A DNA stretch of 5,030 nt from Deltaproteobacteria bacterium RBG_13_49_15. Lineage in GTDB: Bacteria; Desulfobacterota; Desulfobacteria; Desulfobacterales; UBA2156. The position numbers and the translations under genes were made by a program. The notes under the pieces are model-generated. The model was not told where the DNA came from. It searched no databases and was given only the letters and a program-made list of their open reading frames with translations. The DNA lies in the NCBI GenBank assembly GCA_001797695.1, contig MGQD01000048.1, forward strand, positions 2,370 through 7,399. Reading direction: 5' to 3'. The stretch's first letter is position 1; each line of letters opens with the position of its first letter. Shown in pieces: positions 1 to 5,030 of this stretch.

Positions 1-771
1 GTTGAAGGCTTGGAAAAGCATTTCGGCGGCATTGCGGCCTTGTCGGATTACCATATGGAAATCCGTACTGGTGAACTGGTGGGCCTTATCGGCCCCAACG
101 GAGCCGGCAAAACAACGGTTTTCAACCTACTTTCCGGTGTTCTCAAACCTTCGTGCGGACGGATCTATCTCGAGGGGCGGGATATCACCCGGTTGCGTGC
201 CGACCAGAACAGCGCCTTGGGCATCTCCCGAACCTTTCAAAATATCCGGCTGTTTAATGATTTAACCGTCGCCGATAATATAAAAGTATCGTTTCATCAC
301 CGCCTTGGATGCGGACTATGGAACACGCTGTTCCAAACCCCGTCATACCGGTTCTCTGAAAGAAAGATCTCCACGCAGTGTGAGGAATTTTTAGAACTTT
401 TTGATCTTAAAACCCAAAAAAATGAACTTGCCAGAAACCTTCCTTACGGGCTTCAACGCCGGGTGGAAATCGCCAGGGCAATGGCCACGATGCCGAAGCT
501 GCTCCTTCTGGATGAACCGGCTGCAGGCTTAAACATCAACGAAACCAAAGAGATCGTCGCATTGATCCGCAAAATCCATCGCAATTACCGCCTGACTATT
601 TTTTTGGTGGAACACGATATGAGGCTCATCATGGCGATTTGTGAGCGGATTCAGGTGATCGACCGGGGGCACATCCTTGCGGCCGGGACTCCGGAAGCCA
701 TCCGAAACGATCCGCGGGTCATCGATGCCTACCTTGGAAAAGCCAAAGAAAAGAGACATGCTAAAGATTGA
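1..771 (+). CDS. livG: HAAT-family ABC transporter ATP-binding protein LivG (5' end outside the window)
   Basis: One of two cytoplasmic ATPases that power a Liv-type importer. The reading frame is open from base 1, where VEGLEKHFGG matches the usual LivG N-terminus just after the first few residues, so about 5-8 codons including the start lie before the window. The visible part is 256 residues. Counting from base 1, the Walker A motif GPNGAGKTT is at residues 31-39 (nt 91-117), and the Q-loop is in RTFQN with Gln80. The ABC signature is the LivG-type variant LPYG at 147-150 (nt 439-450), followed by QRRVEIARA. Walker B LLLLDEP ends in Asp171-Glu172, and the H-loop is in VEHD with His205 (nt 613-615). 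All catalytic elements are present. LPYG in place of LSGG is a known trait of this subfamily, not damage. The end overlaps livF by 14 nt. The actual substrate cannot be read from the ATPase. Confidence 0.93.
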   Translation, partial: VEGLEKHFGGIAALSDYHMEIRTGELVGLIGPNGAGKTTVFNLLSGVLKPSCGRIYLEGRDITRLRADQNSALGISRTFQNIRLFNDLTVADNIKVSFHHRLGCGLWNTLFQTPSYRFSERKISTQCEEFLELFDLKTQKNELARNLPYGLQRRVEIARAMATMPKLLLLDEPAAGLNINETKEIVALIRKIHRNYRLTIFLVEHDMRLIMAICERIQVIDRGHILAAGTPEAIRNDPRVIDAYLGKAKEKRHAKD

Positions 772-1486
772 CGATATCCATGTCTATCGAGGACGGACCT
801 ATGTGTTGCAAGGGGTCAGCCTGGAGGTCGGACGCCGGGAAATAGTGGCGCTGATCGGCGCCAACGGCGCCGGAAAAACCACACTGTTAAGAACCATTTC
901 CGGATTGCTGCGGCCGAAAAAAGGAAAGATCCTGTTTCAACCGGATTCACAATCTCAGGAAATCGATATCAGCGGTGCTTCACCGGAACAGATCGTTCAA
1001 CTGGGCATCTCCCATTGCCCTGAAGGAAGGGGAATCTTTTCCCGGCTATCCGTTTTGGAAAATCTGATGATCGGCGCCTATTTGAGAAAAAATAGAAATG
1101 AAATTTTGGATGACTATAATTCCATCTGCCGGGTTTTTCCGATCCTAAAAGAACGGGAAGATCAGGCGGCCGGAAGCCTTTCCGGAGGCGAGCAGGAGAT
1201 GCTGGCTATCGGAAGGGCTCTGATGAGCCGTCCGGAATTGCTGATTTTGGATGAACCTTCCCTGGGACTTGGACCCATAGTGGTGGAAAGCCTGTTTCAG
1301 GTTCTATCCGAGATCAATTCGCGAGGCGTGACCATCCTGCTTGTGGAGCAAAATGCGATTATGGCGCTGGATCTTGCCCATAGAGCCTATGTATTGGAAA
1401 CCGGCCGTGTGGTGCTATACGGCACGAGCGGGGAACTGGCTGGGAACGAGGATGTCCAAAAGGCATACCTGGGAGGAATAGTGTGA
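758..1486 (+). CDS. livF: HAAT-family ABC transporter ATP-binding protein LivF
   Basis: Second ATPase of the importer, expected to pair with LivG under the LivH/LivM membrane domains. It has 242 residues, close to the usual LivF length of about 235-240. ATG at 758 is chosen because MLKIDDIHVYRG matches the normal LivF N-terminus; the frame is open further upstream, but that would add 27 residues of non-homologous sequence. Walker A GANGAGKTT is at residues 34-42. The LivF hallmark PEGR (88-91) stands where other ABC proteins have the Q-loop. The signature LSGGE is at 141-145, followed by QEMLAIGRALM, and Walker B LLILDEP ends in Asp165-Glu166. The H-loop position reads VEQN with Gln198 in place of His, which is normal for LivF. 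No good Shine-Dalgarno sits before 758 (only a purine-rich run at about 747-756), so initiation probably depends on ribosomes finishing livG, which overlaps by 14 nt. Confidence 0.95.
   Translation: MLKIDDIHVYRGRTYVLQGVSLEVGRREIVALIGANGAGKTTLLRTISGLLRPKKGKILFQPDSQSQEIDISGASPEQIVQLGISHCPEGRGIFSRLSVLENLMIGAYLRKNRNEILDDYNSICRVFPILKEREDQAAGSLSGGEQEMLAIGRALMSRPELLILDEPSLGLGPIVVESLFQVLSEINSRGVTILLVEQNAIMALDLAHRAYVLETGRVVLYGTSGELAGNEDVQKAYLGGIV
1471..1477 (+). promoter_or_regulatory. Ribosome binding site fixing the GTG start of livH
   Basis: GGGAGGA lies 5 nt before GTG 1483, inside the last codons of livF. It supports the unusual GTG start and the 4-nt overlap GTGA (1483-1486), in which the start codon of livH shares bases with the stop codon of livF. 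Confidence 0.8.
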
Positions 1487-2379
1487 GCGGAGGATATATC
1501 GCCCAGCAGATAGTAAACGGCCTTGTGCTGGGGAGCATGTATGCCTTGGTGGCCATCGGTTTTTCCATGATTTATGGGATCATCCGCCTGATCAATTTTG
1601 CCCATGGGGATATCGTCATGATAGGAGCTTTTGTCACCCTTGGGCTATTCCAAACACTAGGCATACCTTTCCCGGTGGTTGCTCTCGCAGTCCTGACGGC
1701 CGGAGGGATCATCGGCATCATGATTGAAAGAGGTACGTTTCGGCCCATACGGGGAGCTCCGCAGGTGACCGGATTTATTGCGTCTTTAGGCATTTCCATT
1801 ATGCTCCAGAACTTAGGCGTCATGTTTCTGACAGCGCAGCCCCGGAATTTTTCTTTTCCGGATTACCTTCAGAGGGTCATCAAAATAGGAGCGGTTACAT
1901 TTCGAACCATCGATGCCGTTATTATGATCAGTGCGTTTTGCCTGATGGCCCTCCTGATGTTTCTTGTACATCGAACAAAGCTTGGAATGGCCATGAGGGC
2001 GACGGCGGAGAATATCGACATGGCCCGGTTAATGGGCATTAACATCAACCGCACGATTCTGTCGGCATTTGCCATGGGAAGCGCCCTAGCCGGTATCGCC
2101 GGCCTGATGTGGGGGGGTAAATTCGGCCAGATCGACCCTCTTTTGGGTTTCGTCCCAGGGTTGAAATCCTTTGTTGCCGCCGTCATCGGCGGGGTAGGGT
2201 CCATTCCGGGGGCTATTTTAGGAGGGTATATTCTGGGGCTTTCAGAGGTTCTTTTTGTAGGACTTCTTCCTCCGGTATATTCGGCGTTTCGGGATGCTTT
2301 TGTTTTTGTCACGCTCATCCTCATTTTGCTGATTTTGCCGAACGGTATTTTTGGAAAACGGATTGAGGATCGTCCCTGA
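1483..2379 (+). CDS. livH: HAAT-family ABC transporter permease LivH
   Basis: Integral inner-membrane subunit that forms half of the translocation pathway with LivM. It has 298 residues, typical for LivH (about 290-310), and starts with GTG preceded by a good ribosome binding site. The N-terminal segment QQIVNGLVLGSMYALVAIGF is followed by the family hallmark INFAHGD (Asn38-Asp43). The cytoplasmic coupling loop that contacts an ATPase is seen as RATAENIDMARLMGIN (residues 172-187). Near the C-terminus is the LivH-type GGVGSIPGA stretch (236-244). Hydrophobic segments fill the rest, in keeping with the roughly eight membrane helices of the family. There is no signal peptide beyond the first helix. 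It overlaps livF by 4 nt and shares one base with livM (TGATG). A run of seven G at 2111-2117 lies in the coding sequence, but the frame is intact. Confidence 0.95.
   Translation: MSGGYIAQQIVNGLVLGSMYALVAIGFSMIYGIIRLINFAHGDIVMIGAFVTLGLFQTLGIPFPVVALAVLTAGGIIGIMIERGTFRPIRGAPQVTGFIASLGISIMLQNLGVMFLTAQPRNFSFPDYLQRVIKIGAVTFRTIDAVIMISAFCLMALLMFLVHRTKLGMAMRATAENIDMARLMGININRTILSAFAMGSALAGIAGLMWGGKFGQIDPLLGFVPGLKSFVAAVIGGVGSIPGAILGGYILGLSEVLFVGLLPPVYSAFRDAFVFVTLILILLILPNGIFGKRIEDRP
2365..2369 (+). promoter_or_regulatory. Ribosome binding site of livM
   Basis: GAGGA within the last codons of livH lies 9 nt before ATG 2379 and 15 nt before the in-frame ATG 2385. The spacing favours 2379, the start that overlaps the livH stop by one base. 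Confidence 0.65.
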
Positions 2380-3380
2380 TGATTATGACCCGTAATCGCC
2401 TCATTCACTGCGCTCTTTTCATTGCCGGCATCGCATTTACGGCGTCGGCCGGAATGGCTTTAAATGAATATGTGCTTTCCATCATCAATTTCGCAGGGAT
2501 CTTCATCATTTTAGCTATCAGTTTGAACATCACCAACGGCTTTACCGGCCTTTTTTCGCTGGGACATCCCGGGTTTATGGCCATCGGAGGGTATGTAACG
2601 GCCATCCTCACCTTCCCGGTATCTAAAAAAGCCATGTTTCTCGAAGTCCCTCCGTGGTTGGCAAGCATGGAGATGCCGTTTCTCCCCGCCTTGCTGATCG
2701 GAGGAGCCTGCGCGGCGCTGACGGCGATTCTGGTCGGGGTTCCTGTTTTGCGGCTTCGGGGGCATTATTTGGCAGTGGCGACCATGGGGTTTTTAATTAT
2801 TGTACAGGTTCTGATCACGAACTGGGAAACCGTTACGCGAGGCCCCCTCGGCCTTAACGGGCTTCAGCCTCTAACCCATCTTTGGTGGGTTTATGCATGG
2901 GTTGTCATAACGGTTTATGTGAGCTGGAAAATCAAATTTTCTTCTTATGGCAGAAGCATGCTTGCCATTCGGGAAGACGAGCTTGCCGCCCAATGCCTGG
3001 GGATCAACCTCTTTCGAACCCGGGTGGCGGCACTGGCGATCGGGGCTTTTTTTGCAGGGATTGCGGGAGGGCTGTGGGCCCACCTGGTCACCGCCATAAC
3101 GCCGGCTTCTTTTTCCCTGGTTCTCGCCTTTAATATCGTGGTAATGGTGGTAGTGGGTGGAACCGGGAGCATTACCGGTTCTTTTGCCGCAGCGATCCTT
3201 TTTTCAGTGATCACAGAAATCTTTAGACCTTTGGAGGAAAATTTTGATATTTATGGAATCGGCGAAATTTTAATGGCTTTAATTTTGATTCTGATTTTAA
3301 TATACAGACCTTCAGGAATTTTCGGGAACAAAGAACCCGGGGTTTTATCCCCGCCAAACAAAAAAGGAGGATGTTTATGA
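2379..3380 (+). CDS. livM: HAAT-family ABC transporter permease LivM
   Basis: Second membrane subunit of the importer, 333 residues, within the usual LivM range. After a first hydrophobic segment (about residues 8-28) comes the hallmark NITNGFTGLFSLGH (50-63). The coupling loop AIREDELAAQCLGIN (196-210) is the LivM counterpart of the EAA loop that docks on an ATPase. GGTGSITGS (260-268) is the conserved stretch near the end. The C-terminal helix is very rich in Leu/Ile and ends in YRPSGIFG, a common LivM ending. The last residues (PPNKKGGCL) look unselected as protein, because their DNA carries the ribosome binding site of the next gene. Start 2379 is preferred over 2385 by Shine-Dalgarno spacing. 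It overlaps the binding-protein gene by 4 nt (ATGA). Function is assigned from family and context; substrate specificity is not determined by this subunit. Confidence 0.95.
   Translation: MIMTRNRLIHCALFIAGIAFTASAGMALNEYVLSIINFAGIFIILAISLNITNGFTGLFSLGHPGFMAIGGYVTAILTFPVSKKAMFLEVPPWLASMEMPFLPALLIGGACAALTAILVGVPVLRLRGHYLAVATMGFLIIVQVLITNWETVTRGPLGLNGLQPLTHLWWVYAWVVITVYVSWKIKFSSYGRSMLAIREDELAAQCLGINLFRTRVAALAIGAFFAGIAGGLWAHLVTAITPASFSLVLAFNIVVMVVVGGTGSITGSFAAAILFSVITEIFRPLEENFDIYGIGEILMALILILILIYRPSGIFGNKEPGVLSPPNKKGGCL
3338..3353 (+). other. Short GC-rich hairpin near the livM 3' end
   Basis: CGGGG (3338-3342) can pair with CCCCG (3349-3353) around a six-base loop, TTTTAT. No T-tract follows, so it is not an intrinsic terminator. 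It lies 10 nt before the strong ribosome binding site of the binding-protein gene. It could mark an mRNA processing or stability point that lets the binding protein be made in excess of the membrane parts, but five base pairs could also arise by chance. Confidence 0.3.
3364..3370 (+). promoter_or_regulatory. Strong ribosome binding site that decides the binding-protein start
   Basis: AAGGAGG is a near-perfect Shine-Dalgarno. It directly abuts ATG 3371 with no spacer, which is too close for initiation, but lies 6 nt before the in-frame ATG 3377. The start is therefore 3377, giving a protein that begins MRKGKR, a standard signal-peptide N-terminus. It is the best match to the consensus in the window, fitting the need for a binding protein in excess over the permease. 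Confidence 0.85.
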
Positions 3381-4525
3381 GAAAAGGGAAACGGTTATTT
3401 TTGGCAATTGTATTGTCGTTGGCGTTAATCGCACCGGCCTGGGGAGCGGACACGATCAAACTTGGGGCTCTATACAATCTCACCGGTGGGATGTCTTCCA
3501 TCGATGCACCGGCATTAAACGGGGCTAAACTCCAGGCAAAACTGATCAATGATAAAGGAGGATTGTTGGGAAAGAAGATCGAAGTGATGGGCATCGATAC
3601 AAAGACCGATCAGAAGGCGGCTGCCACGGGCGCGAAAAAGGCCCTCTCCGGGAAAGTCATTGCAGGGCTGGGATACGGCGACACCACCTTCGTCATGGCG
3701 GCAGCTCCTTTGTTTCAGGAAAAAGGGATTCCATTTGTGACCTCTGGGGCAACCCATCCCATGCTTCCCAAATGGGTCGGAAACTGCATGTTCATGGTCC
3801 CCTTCGGTGACGATGATCAGTCCTTTGCCATCGCCGAATACACCGTGAATAAGCTGAAAGCGAAAAACGTCGTTGTATGGACCGACAATTCCATGGATTT
3901 TACCAAAGCGCTCTCGAAATTTTACAAAGAACGGATCCAGCAGCTCGGCGGGAAAATCGTTTTGGAAGATTTTTTTATGATGGGCGACAAGGATTTTTCA
4001 GCGCAGATCGCGCGGCTCAAAAGCGCCAATCCCAAAGCTGAGGCGGTCTTTATTTCCGCTATTCCCAATGAGGCCGGCCTCACGGTCAAACAGATTCGGG
4101 AGGCAGGTCTTGCGCTTCCGATCGTCAGCGGTGACGGTTTTGACACGGAGCTGGTCACCACGGTTCCGGGCGCCAAGCTGGCCAATGATGTCTATTTTTC
4201 CACCCATACCTATCGAGAGGATACACGTCCGGAAGTGGTAGCGTTTGTTCAAGCGTATGAAAAAGAATACAAGCGTCCGCCGGAAAACGCCTTTGCCGCT
4301 CTAGGATTTGATGCCGTCGGCCTGATCGCCGATGCCATCAAGCGTGCCGGCAAAACCGAAGGGAAAGCCCTCCGCGAAGCATTGGCCGCCACCAAAGGAT
4401 TCAAGGCGGTCACCGGTGAAATCACCTATTCGCGCCCCACCGGAGTTCCGATGAAAGGGGTTTCCATCATTAGCGTGAAAGCCGGAAAATACAAAGTCGA
4501 AGAAGTCTGGTTCCCCAAACAGTAA
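3377..4525 (+). CDS. Periplasmic substrate-binding protein of the HAAT transporter (LivK-like, Peripla_BP_6 type)
   Basis: Secreted receptor that captures the ligand and hands it to LivHM. It has 382 residues, normal for this type I binding-protein family. A Sec signal peptide is clear: basic MRKGKR, hydrophobic core at residues 7-19, and cleavage near PAWGA (after residue 23 or 24). There is no lipobox Cys, so a soluble periplasmic protein is expected. The mature part opens with DTIKLGALYNLTGG, the usual family start, then NGAKLQAKLINDKGGLLGKK. The ligand-contact segment SGATHP is at 123-128. An acidic residue, Asp253 in SGDGFD, sits where LIV-binding protein has the Glu that holds the alpha-amino group. 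Other remembered pocket positions differ: SMDFTKAL replaces the usual QYG segment, and AIPNEAG replaces the Tyr-rich one. The ligand is thus probably an amino acid or other small amino/amide compound, but Leu/Ile/Val cannot be assumed. It overlaps livM by 4 nt and is followed by a stem-loop. Confidence 0.93.
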   Translation: MRKGKRLFLAIVLSLALIAPAWGADTIKLGALYNLTGGMSSIDAPALNGAKLQAKLINDKGGLLGKKIEVMGIDTKTDQKAAATGAKKALSGKVIAGLGYGDTTFVMAAAPLFQEKGIPFVTSGATHPMLPKWVGNCMFMVPFGDDDQSFAIAEYTVNKLKAKNVVVWTDNSMDFTKALSKFYKERIQQLGGKIVLEDFFMMGDKDFSAQIARLKSANPKAEAVFISAIPNEAGLTVKQIREAGLALPIVSGDGFDTELVTTVPGAKLANDVYFSTHTYREDTRPEVVAFVQAYEKEYKRPPENAFAALGFDAVGLIADAIKRAGKTEGKALREALAATKGFKAVTGEITYSRPTGVPMKGVSIISVKAGKYKVEEVWFPKQ

Positions 4526-4533
4526 CAACCAAG

Positions 4534-4566
4534 AAAGCCGCCTCTCATCATACGGAGGCGGCTTTT
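4534..4566 (+). terminator. Stem-loop terminator or attenuator after the binding-protein gene
   Basis: The inverted repeat GCCGCCTC (4537-4544) and GAGGCGGC (4555-4562) forms an eight-pair GC-rich stem with a 10-base loop. Flanking AAA (4534-4536) can pair with TTT (4563-4565), extending it to eleven pairs. It starts 8 nt after the stop codon. The T-tract is only four bases before CCC, so termination is probably incomplete. It may act as a partial terminator or as a 3' end stabiliser for the transporter mRNA, with read-through into the next gene. Confidence 0.8.
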
Positions 4567-4581
4567 CCCATCAATCAATCC

Positions 4582-4586
4582 GAGGA
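4582..4586 (+). promoter_or_regulatory. Ribosome binding site of the creatininase-family gene
   Basis: GAGGA lies 9 nt before ATG 4596 and supports that start. It begins only 15 nt after the T-tract of the preceding hairpin. Confidence 0.65.
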
Positions 4587-4595
4587 TATTTGCCC

Positions 4596-5030
4596 ATGAA
4601 AACGGTTAAGCTGGAAGAATTTAACGAATACGCTATCAAAAAAAGCAGTGTGGATAAGGCGCTTTTGGCCATCGGTTCTACGGAGAGCCATGGGGAGCAC
4701 CTTCCATTCGGATGCGATACCTTCGTTTCCTACGACATCGCCCTGGAGGTGGCGCGGCGGCTGGATAAGACGGTCGTTGTTCCGCCGTTATGGTACGGGA
4801 TGAGCCTGCATTACCGGCATAAGCCCATGTGCATCAGCCTGACAAACGATACCCTGACTCAGGTTATCCGGGAAGTGATGGAGTCACTCGTCTACTGGAA
4901 CATCAAAAAAATTCTGGTCATCAACGGGCATGACGGCAACATTCCGCCCATCGAAGCGGCTGCAAGAGACATCAAGCTTAAATATCCGGAGATCGGGCTG
5001 GCGGTTCTGGATGCCTGGTGGGTTACCGCA
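4596..5030 (+). CDS. Creatininase-family metalloamidohydrolase (3' end outside the window)
   Basis: Start of a metal-dependent amidohydrolase of the creatininase family (PF02633-type). Members open cyclic or formyl amides or cleave peptides; known branches include creatinine amidohydrolase, formamidopyrimidine-type deformylases and the mycofactocin peptidase MftE. The visible 145 residues run to the window end without a stop; about 100 are missing if the length is typical (about 240-260). The metal-site motif GSTESHGEHLPFGCDT (27-42) places Glu30, His32 and Asp41 with the same spacing as creatininase Glu34, His36 and Asp45. A second motif, INGHDGN (109-115), supplies His112. The family segment after the YG motif is present as WYGMSLHYRHKP, then MCISL where PGTISL or similar is usual. 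LDAWW (138-142) matches the Trp-containing strand of the family. There is no signal peptide, so it is probably cytoplasmic. The substrate is unknown. Its place behind the importer suggests that it may act on an imported compound, which is inference from context only. Confidence 0.88.
   Translation, partial: MKTVKLEEFNEYAIKKSSVDKALLAIGSTESHGEHLPFGCDTFVSYDIALEVARRLDKTVVVPPLWYGMSLHYRHKPMCISLTNDTLTQVIREVMESLVYWNIKKILVINGHDGNIPPIEAAARDIKLKYPEIGLAVLDAWWVTA

Noticed and set aside
439..450. Degenerate ABC signature LPYG in livG, considered as damage
   Set aside because: LPYG/LSYG variants are usual in LivG; the other nucleotide-binding motifs are intact.
677..757. Longer N-terminus for livF
   Set aside because: The extra 27 residues do not resemble any LivF start and would overlap livG by almost 100 nt; MLKIDDIHVYRG at 758 matches the family.
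1349..1351. Gln in place of the H-loop His in livF, considered as an inactivating change
   Set aside because: VEQN at this position is a normal trait of the LivF subfamily, including E. coli LivF.
1869..2408. 179-codon open frame on the minus strand across livH
   Set aside because: It mirrors a conserved membrane-protein gene, has no family-like motifs and is best explained as a shadow of livH codon use.
3371..3376. Upstream ATG (MF-MRKGKR) as the start of the binding protein
   Set aside because: The Shine-Dalgarno abuts this ATG with no spacer, while ATG 3377 has a 6-nt spacer, an ATGA overlap with livM and a normal signal-peptide start.
3223..3594. 123-codon open frame on the minus strand across the livM/binding-protein junction
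   Set aside because: It lies opposite two strongly supported genes and shows no recognisable domain or ribosome binding site.
4400..4595. Separate promoter for the creatininase-family gene
   Set aside because: No convincing -35/-10 pair or sigma-54-type element was found by eye, and space after the hairpin is too short. A weak or unusual promoter cannot be excluded without transcript data.
1..5030. Mobile elements, CRISPR arrays, tRNA/rRNA genes or riboswitches
   Set aside because: Nearly every base is covered by intact conserved coding sequence; no direct repeats, transposase fragments or structured RNA signatures were seen.

Overview
The window is almost wholly coding on the + strand. It holds most of one operon for an ABC transporter of the hydrophobic amino acid uptake (HAAT, Liv-type) family, followed by the start of a creatininase-family metalloamidohydrolase gene. 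Base composition is close to balanced by eye. The tight operon, purine-rich Shine-Dalgarno sites and protein character fit a Gram-negative proteobacterium-like organism. A Desulfobacterota (deltaproteobacterial) source is my best guess, from the general look of the proteins only; no taxonomic marker is present.

Layout: livG-type ATPase (1-771, its first few codons lie before the window), livF-type ATPase (758-1486), livH-type permease (1483-2379, GTG start), livM-type permease (2379-3380), periplasmic substrate-binding protein (3377-4525), a stem-loop with a short T-tract (4534-4566), and a creatininase-family gene (4596 to beyond the window end). The five transporter genes overlap by 14, 4, 1 and 4 nt, so they should form one transcript with coupled translation. 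The only intergenic stretch is 4526-4595 (70 nt), which holds the hairpin and the ribosome binding site of the last gene. The promoter must lie upstream of the window.

Together the five proteins make a complete importer. The secreted binding protein captures the ligand, LivH and LivM form the membrane channel, and LivG and LivF drive transport with ATP. The default annotation is branched-chain amino acid import, but the family also moves urea, short amides and other amino acids. The binding protein departs from E. coli LIV-binding protein at several remembered pocket positions, and the next gene encodes a cyclic-amide/amide hydrolase relative. A nitrogen-containing ligand other than Leu/Ile/Val is therefore a reasonable hypothesis, not a demonstrated one.

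Most of the window is ordinary. The points worth a second look are the transporter-hydrolase pairing, the hairpin that leaves almost no room for a separate promoter, the altered metal-site motif in the hydrolase, and the gene order with the binding protein last behind a strong ribosome binding site.
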